Source: UBA8752 sp002172485
Lineage (GTDB): Bacteria > Bacteroidota > Bacteroidia > Flavobacteriales_D > Sanyastnellaceae
DNA: 25,892 nucleotides
Assembly (NCBI GenBank): GCA_042089915.1
Contig: JBELJZ010000025.1
Location: 1-25,892, forward strand
Reading direction: 5' to 3'
Shown: piece by piece, positions 22,001-25,892 of the stretch
Layout: each line of letters opens with the position of its first letter
How positions within the stretch are numbered: the stretch's first letter is position 1
Made by a program: the position numbers and the translations under genes
The notes under the pieces: model-generated
Seen by the model: only the letters and a program-made list of their open reading frames with translations
What the model was told of the DNA's origin: nothing
Databases searched by the model: none

Positions 22001-25000
22001 TGGTGGAAGGTGAACCTTGGGTGAGTGCCTTCGAGGCCGGACAGGACATCGATCTCACAGGTGCCTACGGTGGTGGTTGGTTCTCCTTGAACGGATCTGC
22101 CAACGGCTTGGCCGGGGATGACCTTCGCGTGCTCGTGGGACAATTCACGACCGACGGAGTGTTCAGCGGACAGATTTACGTCCAGGTCTTCCCGAATGGC
22201 GATGGCGAGAACATGCAGTTCCAAACCATCCGCTGGGGCGAGCCGCAATGCGGCTGCCAGATCGAGACCGCATGCAACTACGACCCCACCACGGCCTACA
22301 CGGACAACGACAACTGTCTTTTCCCTGAGGATCTGTTCGGTGCTGTCTATTTCGACTGTGACGGCGTGTGCCTGAACGACCTCGATGGCGACGGTGTGTG
22401 TGATGAGGACGAGGTGCCCGGCTGTGCGGATGACACTGCGTGCAACTACAGCGATGTCGCCACGGACGATGATGGCACCTGCTGGTATGCCGATTACGGT
22501 TACAACTGCGACGGCACCTGCATTGGAGATGCGGACTTCGACGGCATTTGTGACCTCAATGAGCTCGAGGGATGCAACCTCTCCAATGCGTGCAACTACG
22601 ATCCTGCAGCCACGGAGAACGACGGCTCATGCGTCTATGATTGCTACGGTTGCATCGACCAGGCTGCAGCCAACTATGATGCGGAAGCCCTTCTCGACGA
22701 TGGAAGCTGCCTCTTCGGTGGATGCACCGATGTTGACGCCGACAACTACAGCGCCACGGTTGACTTCAACGACGGCAGCTGTGAATACCTCGGTTGCACC
22801 AACCCGATTGCGTGCAACTTCACGCTGGGCGCCAACGTGGACGATGGCTCTTGTGACACCACCAGCTGTGGTGGATGCACCAACCCGATTGCGTGTAACT
22901 ATGACGACACGGCGGTACTGAACGACGGCTCTTGTGAGTTCTTCAGCTGCCGAGGCTGTGTTGACTCTGCCGCATTCAATCATGACGAAACCGCGACGGT
23001 GGACGACGGCTCCTGTATCTACGGAGGCTGCACGGATGCCACGGCGGCAAACTATGACGCGACGGCCGACTTCAACGACGGATCTTGCCAGTATGGTGGC
23101 TGTACCGATGCCGGTGCCTGCAACTTTGATCCAGGTGCCAACCTCGACGACGGAACGTGTGACTTCACGAGCTGTGCAGGCTGCATGGTCACCTTCGCCT
23201 GTAACTACGATGCGGAGGCCACCATTCAGGATGATGCCGCCTGTGACTTCACAAGCTGCTGTGGTGATCCCGTCGCCGACAACTACGAGGCAGGCGTGGC
23301 CGACTTCCTGACCTATGGATGTGTATATGGTGGAACCCCGCCAATGATCCAGATGACCGGCTGTGAACTTCCGTTCGCATGCAACTTCGGCGACACCGAG
23401 AACCCCTGTGAATTCAGTTCTTGTGCGGGTTGCGACCAGGCTGATGCCTGCAACTACGATGCCGATGCCACCATTCCCCTGACGTGTGTCTATCCGGCCT
23501 TCGATTACGTGGACTGCGATGGCAATTGCTTGAATGACGCCAACGCCAATGGCCTGTGTGATGAGACCGAAGTGTCTGGTTGCACGGATCCGCTGGCTTG
23601 CAACTACACCGATGGTGCCACGTTGGACGATGGCAGCTGTGAGAGCTTGAGCTGCGCAGGTTGTACCGATGAAGTGGCCTGCAACTACAACGTCACGGCC
23701 AGCATCAATGATGACTCTTGTGATTACGTCAGCTGCTTCGGCTGCACGGACGCCACGGCATGCAACTATGACGCCACGGCCACGACCGACGATGGCGGAT
23801 GTGCCTACCCGGCCTCTGCCTTGGTGGATTGCGACGGCAACTGTGTCAATGATGCCAATGCCAATGGCATCTGCGACGAGCAGGAAACCTTGGGCTGCAC
23901 GGACCTCGAGGCCTGCAACTTCGACATCAACGCCACGTTTGATGACGGAAGCTGCGAGAGCACGAGCTGCGCTGGCTGCATCGTCGCCACGGCGTGCAAC
24001 TACGACGCCACGGCTTCGTTGAACGACGGGTCCTGTGACTTCAACAGCTGCTTGGGCTGCAACGATGCCGCGGCTTGTAACTATGACGCTTCCGCCACCC
24101 AGAACGATGGAACCTGTGTCTATCCGGAGCCAGAATACGACTGTGCAGGTGAATGCCTTTTGGACAGCGATGGAGACGGCATTTGCGATGCCTTCGACGG
24201 CAACTTCGACGGCTGTATGGACGAGCTGGCCTGCAACTACGAGCCGCTGGCCGACAACGACGATGGCTCCTGCGACTTCTGCAGCTGCTCCGGATACACG
24301 ACGGATGTGGAGGGCTACGCTGTGGATGTGGAAGAGGTGGCCGTGAACGGAATTCCGGGCTACAACACCTACCGCATTTACATCACCACGCCGAACGCCA
24401 CCGACCAGGTGAGCGCAGTGACGGGCCAGGGGGAGAACCCTCTGTTCATCTCCACCACGGGCGACTTCTACCAGCACCCGAATGGCGGGGTTTTCCCGAA
24501 CGGCATCAACCCGATCCTGTTTGACTTCGTCCCGGAAATCCAATATGACAGCTGGTTCACCATCGGCATTGACGGTGTGCCCAACACGGCCCTCGGTCAG
24601 ACCAGCATCCAAGGTCTTCCTGAGCCTGAGCCATGGAGCGCCCCGTTCGAGAGCGGCAGTGGATTCACCATCGACGACATCATCGGCTCGGGTTGGTATG
24701 TCAATCCGGATGCCACCAATGGCATTGCCGGAGACGACCAACGCGTGTTGCTCGCACAGCTCACCACCAACGGAGAGCTCAACGGACAATTCTACGTGCA
24801 GGTGTTCCCGGAGGGCAACAACCTGAACCAAGAGCGCGTGACCATCACCTTTGGTGGCAGCCAGTGTGGCTGTACCGATGTGGAGGCTTGCAACTACTCC
24901 TCAACGGCCATCATCGACGATGAAAGCTGCTACTACCCGCAGTTTGGCTACGAGTGCGGCGACATTTGCCTGCTCGACAGCGAAGCCCCGGAGTTCACCG

Positions 25001-25892
25001 AAACACCGGAGGACGTAACGGTCAGTTGTACGGCCAGCATTGATGTGGTCTACCCAGCGGCCAGCGACAATTGCCCTGCAGAGCTCAGCTACAGTTACTC
25101 TGATGAAATCGTCGACGGCCTCTGTGGCGAGACGTATGACATCATCAGGACCTATGTGGTGACCGACGTCTTCGGGCACTCGGATACCACAAGCCACATC
25201 ATCCACGTGGTGGACGAGCAGGCTCCCATTTTCACGAATGTTCCGGCGGATGCCACCGTGGCCTGTGGTGACGGTCTCCCGACGGCCCAGGCGGTCGCCG
25301 TCGACAACTGCAACGGGGTGACCGTGACCTACACGGATGAGATGACCGAGGATGGCTGCGGTTCAACGGGCACGATCGTCCGCCACTGGACGGCCACCGA
25401 TGCTTGTGGCAACGTGCGTATGGATTCGACGGTCTACACCATCGTGGACGACATCGCTCCGGTGTTTGTGGACGTGCCTTCAGACGTGACCATCAGCTGT
25501 TCTGATGACTTTGGCTTCCCGATGCCGACGGTGACGGACGCCTGCGGTGAGGTGAACCTCTCCGAGGACATGAGCACCGAGGCAGGAGATTGCGCCAACG
25601 CACTGGTCATGACCCGCGTCTTCACCGCGACGGATGCTTGCGGCAACAGCAGTGAAGCCACTCAGGTGGTGACCATCATCGACCAAGACGCACCGACCAT
25701 GGATACACCGGCGTCCAACCTCACCGTCGAATGCGACGGGATTGGCAATGCCGCCGCCCTCAGTGCCTGGCTTGCCGATCAAGGTGGAGCTGTGGCCACG
25801 GACTTGTGTGGCAATGTGACGTGGAGCAATGACCATGTGGCCCTCAGTGCCAGCAGCTTGATTGATGCCGGTCCGAACGGAACCTGGCCGCA
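19012..25892 (+). CDS. Giant secreted modular protein: A-modules, Cys repeats and HYR-like domains (partial, runs off window)
   Basis: I translated this frame codon by codon. It has no stop from the ATG at 19012 to the window end, giving 2,293 codons. Residues 1-21 are a signal peptide (cleavage after ASA). Then come A-module 1 (22-223), Cys repeats 1-3 (226-351), A-module 2 (355-544), four HYR-like domains (548-862), repeat 4 (864-884), A-module 3 (887-1080), about 21 Cys repeats with Asp/Gly-rich linkers (1081-1754), A-module 4 (1759-1952), repeat 26 (1953-1973), and HYR-like domains 5-8 (1989 on, the last incomplete). The composition is acidic and rich in Cys, Asp, Asn and Thr, as in extracellular Ca2+-binding adhesins. 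Export by the T9SS is likely in this lineage, but the C-terminal sorting domain would lie outside the window. No catalytic domain is recognised. A surface adhesin or matrix role is inferred. Confidence 0.9.
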   Translation, partial: MRFQLYSLACLLTLSLGAASAQNSCFQYTGDTDGFGLSVETFATDGVSGMTTYRVYLTTPNANDFLSAAIGDQDTPLYLNTTTSFYQDGLGGTTPASIYPIFYTTPGFESSQYDSWVTIGIEQQPDFSANETEVSILVDPNVASWEVGFGAGGNIDISSPIGGGWYILPSSSNGISGDDQKVLLAQMTTDGEVSGQFYLQIFPQGDQSQLIENMFGFSQIPCDVNGCMDQTACNYNSDATQDDGTCQFATAPCQVCDNGAVVANDADGDGVCDADEVSGCTDATACNYSMDVTDSDNALCTYPANTHVDCDGNCLFDVDADGICDGQELVGCTDQTACNYTGLATDDDGSCYFCCGQTSSNMAAYGLEQEIVAFDGIPGMRTYRFYITTPNADDLVSAVSGDEVNSTVVNTTGSFYQDDLGGAFPNGIQPELYQSFPSLQYDSWVTIGIDQAPDLAGGESAIGFAEAESWVTEFENGQSLAIDGFFGGAWYVTSDYNNGVSGDDQRVLLAQLTTDGEVSGQFYVQVFPNGHVAGLGDVVTLTFGPHVDTEAPSFVDFPADVTVGCDDTLPTADVQATDLCSEWSVSMEEVTSGDGCSTTISRTYTAIDAAGNSATATWAISVVDNAAPVFEAPADISVNCGDDVTPAATGDVTAVSDCNTYTVTWEDALLSNEDPCVLEKRERTWTATDACGNASTDTQIITIVDAAAPSFTQVPADTTIACDALVPAAEATAQDQCGSVTVTSADEVVQGECDGASTILRTFTAVDPCGNSSQAVQTIQVIDTVAPAFTFVPADVTVGVYDALPTTAAEASDNCSGNVTILEASAADVAPNDFQTVTRTFTAVDACGNSVSATQTITVLETLGCTDAYACNYDEVATANDGSCDYCSCDGVYPASGPYDVDIDTLSDGIDGMTTYQVYVTLENSGDFLSAVTGDSDNSTFIRTSTSFHQDPLGSSNAHNINAALYDAFPALVYDSYVTVGLTSAADPASGEGEVTVVEGEPWVSAFEAGQDIDLTGAYGGGWFSLNGSANGLAGDDLRVLVGQFTTDGVFSGQIYVQVFPNGDGENMQFQTIRWGEPQCGCQIETACNYDPTTAYTDNDNCLFPEDLFGAVYFDCDGVCLNDLDGDGVCDEDEVPGCADDTACNYSDVATDDDGTCWYADYGYNCDGTCIGDADFDGICDLNELEGCNLSNACNYDPAATENDGSCVYDCYGCIDQAAANYDAEALLDDGSCLFGGCTDVDADNYSATVDFNDGSCEYLGCTNPIACNFTLGANVDDGSCDTTSCGGCTNPIACNYDDTAVLNDGSCEFFSCRGCVDSAAFNHDETATVDDGSCIYGGCTDATAANYDATADFNDGSCQYGGCTDAGACNFDPGANLDDGTCDFTSCAGCMVTFACNYDAEATIQDDAACDFTSCCGDPVADNYEAGVADFLTYGCVYGGTPPMIQMTGCELPFACNFGDTENPCEFSSCAGCDQADACNYDADATIPLTCVYPAFDYVDCDGNCLNDANANGLCDETEVSGCTDPLACNYTDGATLDDGSCESLSCAGCTDEVACNYNVTASINDDSCDYVSCFGCTDATACNYDATATTDDGGCAYPASALVDCDGNCVNDANANGICDEQETLGCTDLEACNFDINATFDDGSCESTSCAGCIVATACNYDATASLNDGSCDFNSCLGCNDAAACNYDASATQNDGTCVYPEPEYDCAGECLLDSDGDGICDAFDGNFDGCMDELACNYEPLADNDDGSCDFCSCSGYTTDVEGYAVDVEEVAVNGIPGYNTYRIYITTPNATDQVSAVTGQGENPLFISTTGDFYQHPNGGVFPNGINPILFDFVPEIQYDSWFTIGIDGVPNTALGQTSIQGLPEPEPWSAPFESGSGFTIDDIIGSGWYVNPDATNGIAGDDQRVLLAQLTTNGELNGQFYVQVFPEGNNLNQERVTITFGGSQCGCTDVEACNYSSTAIIDDESCYYPQFGYECGDICLLDSEAPEFTETPEDVTVSCTASIDVVYPAASDNCPAELSYSYSDEIVDGLCGETYDIIRTYVVTDVFGHSDTTSHIIHVVDEQAPIFTNVPADATVACGDGLPTAQAVAVDNCNGVTVTYTDEMTEDGCGSTGTIVRHWTATDACGNVRMDSTVYTIVDDIAPVFVDVPSDVTISCSDDFGFPMPTVTDACGEVNLSEDMSTEAGDCANALVMTRVFTATDACGNSSEATQVVTIIDQDAPTMDTPASNLTVECDGIGNAAALSAWLADQGGAVATDLCGNVTWSNDHVALSASSLIDAGPNGTWP
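19075..19680 (+). repeat. A-module copy 1 (~200 residues)
   Basis: This is the first of four homologous modules. Shared landmarks are G-x2-TYRVYLTTPN, D-x2-SA, SFYQD-x-LGG, QYDSWVTIGI, GGGWYI, NGISGDDQKVLLAQMTTDGE and SGQFYLQIFP. An entry Cys (residue 24) and an exit Cys (222) may pair. I do not recognise a named domain. Confidence 0.8.
19687..20064 (+). repeat. Cys repeats 1-3 with two Asp/Gly-rich linkers
   Basis: Units begin at 19687, 19846 and 20002 (GCMDQTACNY, GCTDATACNY, GCTDQTACNY). They are separated by NDADGDGVCDADE and by VDCDGNCLFDVDADGICDG, both Asp-rich loops of the TSP3/EF-hand type that probably bind Ca2+. Confidence 0.85.
20074..20643 (+). repeat. A-module copy 2 (~190 residues)
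   Basis: Landmarks are GMRTYRFYITTPN, LVSAVSGD, GSFYQDDLGG, QYDSWVTIGID, GGAWYV, NGVSGDDQRVLLAQLTTDGE and SGQFYVQVFP. Unlike copies 1, 3 and 4 it has no exit cysteine and runs directly into the HYR-like array. Confidence 0.8.
20653..21597 (+). repeat. HYR-like domain array 1 (four domains)
   Basis: Four ~79-residue immunoglobulin-like units start at about 20653, 20881, 21124 and 21358. Each reads D-x2-AP-x-F...PADVTV near the start and ends RTFTAVDACGN plus a T-x-TI-x-V strand. This matches the HYR (hyaline repeat) pattern found in extracellular adhesion proteins. Domain 1 has AAGN in place of ACGN, and domain 4 lacks the first and third cysteines. Confidence 0.8.
21601..21663 (+). repeat. 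Cys repeat 4
   Basis: A single unit, GCTDAYACNYD...NDGSC, joins HYR-like array 1 to A-module 3. It is followed by two further cysteines (DYCSC). Confidence 0.85.
21670..22251 (+). repeat. A-module copy 3 (~195 residues)
   Basis: This is the most diverged copy: GMTTYQVYVTLEN, FLSAVTGDS, SFHQDPLGS, VYDSYVTVGL, GGGWFSL, NGLAGDDLRVLVGQFTTDG and SGQIYVQVFPNG. The exit cysteine lies in EPQCGC, where the next Cys repeat begins. Confidence 0.8.
22252..24273 (+). repeat. Main Cys-repeat array (repeats 5-25)
   Basis: Units start at 22252, 22420, 22570, 22648, 22720, 22792, 22873, 22954, 23026, 23098, 23179, 23260 (degenerate), 23359, 23428, 23578, 23659, 23740, 23893, 23974, 24055 and 24211. The core is GC-x2-x2-ACNYD then DDGSC. 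Spacing is mostly 72 nt (24 residues) or 81 nt (27 residues), and about 150 nt where an Asp/Gly-rich linker (DCDGNC...GxCDE) is inserted. The repeats are protein-level: DNA identity between units is low, apart from the neighbouring units at 22792 and 22873. Confidence 0.88.
24286..24867 (+). repeat. A-module copy 4 (~194 residues)
   Basis: Landmarks are GYNTYRIYITTPN, QVSAVTGQG, GDFYQHPNGG, QYDSWFTIGIDG, GSGWYV, NGIAGDDQRVLLAQLTTNGE and NGQFYVQVFPEG. It is closest to copy 2 by eye. The exit cysteine lies in SQCGC. Confidence 0.8.
24868..24930 (+). repeat. Cys repeat 26
   Basis: The unit GCTDVEACNYS...DDESC lies between A-module 4 and the second HYR-like array. It is followed by a short linker with two more cysteines (YECGDIC). 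Confidence 0.85.
24976..25892 (+). repeat. HYR-like domain array 2 (three complete domains and one cut by the window end)
   Basis: Domains start at about 24976, 25213, 25447 and 25681, each with D-x2-AP and a P-x-D-x-TV-x-C strand. Domains 6 and 7 end with TDACGN. Domain 5 has VFGH instead. The last unit starts DQDAPTMDTPASNLTVECDG and contains an AWLADQGGAVATDLCGNVTW segment, a longer variant often seen towards the middle of such arrays in Bacteroidota. Confidence 0.8.

Noticed and set aside
20800..22248. A 482-residue antisense open frame opposite HYR-like array 1 and A-module 3
   Set aside because: Same cause: codon-register mirror of the sense gene, ending at a sense TCA codon, with no recognisable family.
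22252..24273. Regularly spaced repeats considered as a CRISPR array or tandem DNA repeat
   Set aside because: The periodicity is in the protein. Units differ at most third positions and keep one reading frame, and there are no constant repeats with unique spacers and no cas genes.
22627..24831. A 734-residue open frame antisense to the Cys-repeat array
   Set aside because: It is in exact codon register opposite the giant gene and stays open only because TTA, CTA and TCA codons are rare in the sense strand. Its sequence is a monotonous Val/Ala/Arg mirror of the repeats with no domain or signal. It ends exactly at a sense TCA codon.

Overview
The window looks like chromosomal DNA of a Bacteroidota bacterium, most likely in the order Flavobacteriales. 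Supporting this are a type IX secretion (T9SS) plug protein, a Na+-NQR cluster with the Bacteroidota layout, TAnnTTTG-type -7 promoter boxes, no clear Shine-Dalgarno sequences, and secreted proteins carrying the GCTDxxACNYD Cys repeat and HYR-like domains common in marine Flavobacteriales. The DNA is G+C-rich by eye (not computed) and avoids the codons TTA, CTA and TCA, so many long antisense frames are open by chance. I cannot fix the family or genus. I see no mobile element, CRISPR array, tRNA or rRNA.

Layout. (1) 1-1706, minus strand: apaG (cut by the window edge) and a T9SS plug protein. (2) 1835-8982, plus strand: the complete operon nqrABCDEF-apbE, encoding the Na+-pumping NADH:quinone oxidoreductase and the flavin transferase that attaches FMN to NqrB and NqrC. 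A four-cysteine NqrM-like maturation protein abuts apbE on the opposite strand. (3) 9344-11086, plus: a secreted beta-helix-type protein ending in two Cys repeats and a dockerin-like segment. (4) 11080-12159, minus: a PagL-like outer-membrane barrel, divergent from (5) mazG and a GIN-domain lipoprotein (12189-13792, plus). (6) 13796-18865, minus: a compact operon read ffh-folD-ribD-DMT transporter-SGNH lipoprotein, starting next to a perfect -7 box. (7) 19012-25892, plus: one uninterrupted frame that leaves the window still open (at least 2,293 codons), encoding a giant secreted modular protein.

The giant protein is the most interesting object. It has a signal peptide, four copies of a ~190-residue module I cannot name, about 26 short Cys-rich repeats, seven Asp/Gly-rich putative Ca2+-binding linkers, and two arrays of HYR-like domains (the second cut by the window end). 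Within the Cys repeats, the cysteine of ACNY and a later cysteine are present or absent together, which predicts the disulfide pairing. The smaller secreted protein at 9344 shares the repeat and obeys the same rule. A working picture is a T9SS-exported surface adhesin or matrix protein, but its C-terminus, where a T9SS sorting domain would lie, is outside the window.

Gene packing is very tight: all three convergent gene pairs have 3 bp or less between them, or overlap, and several -7 boxes sit only 4-8 nt from the start codon, suggesting leaderless or near-leaderless mRNAs.
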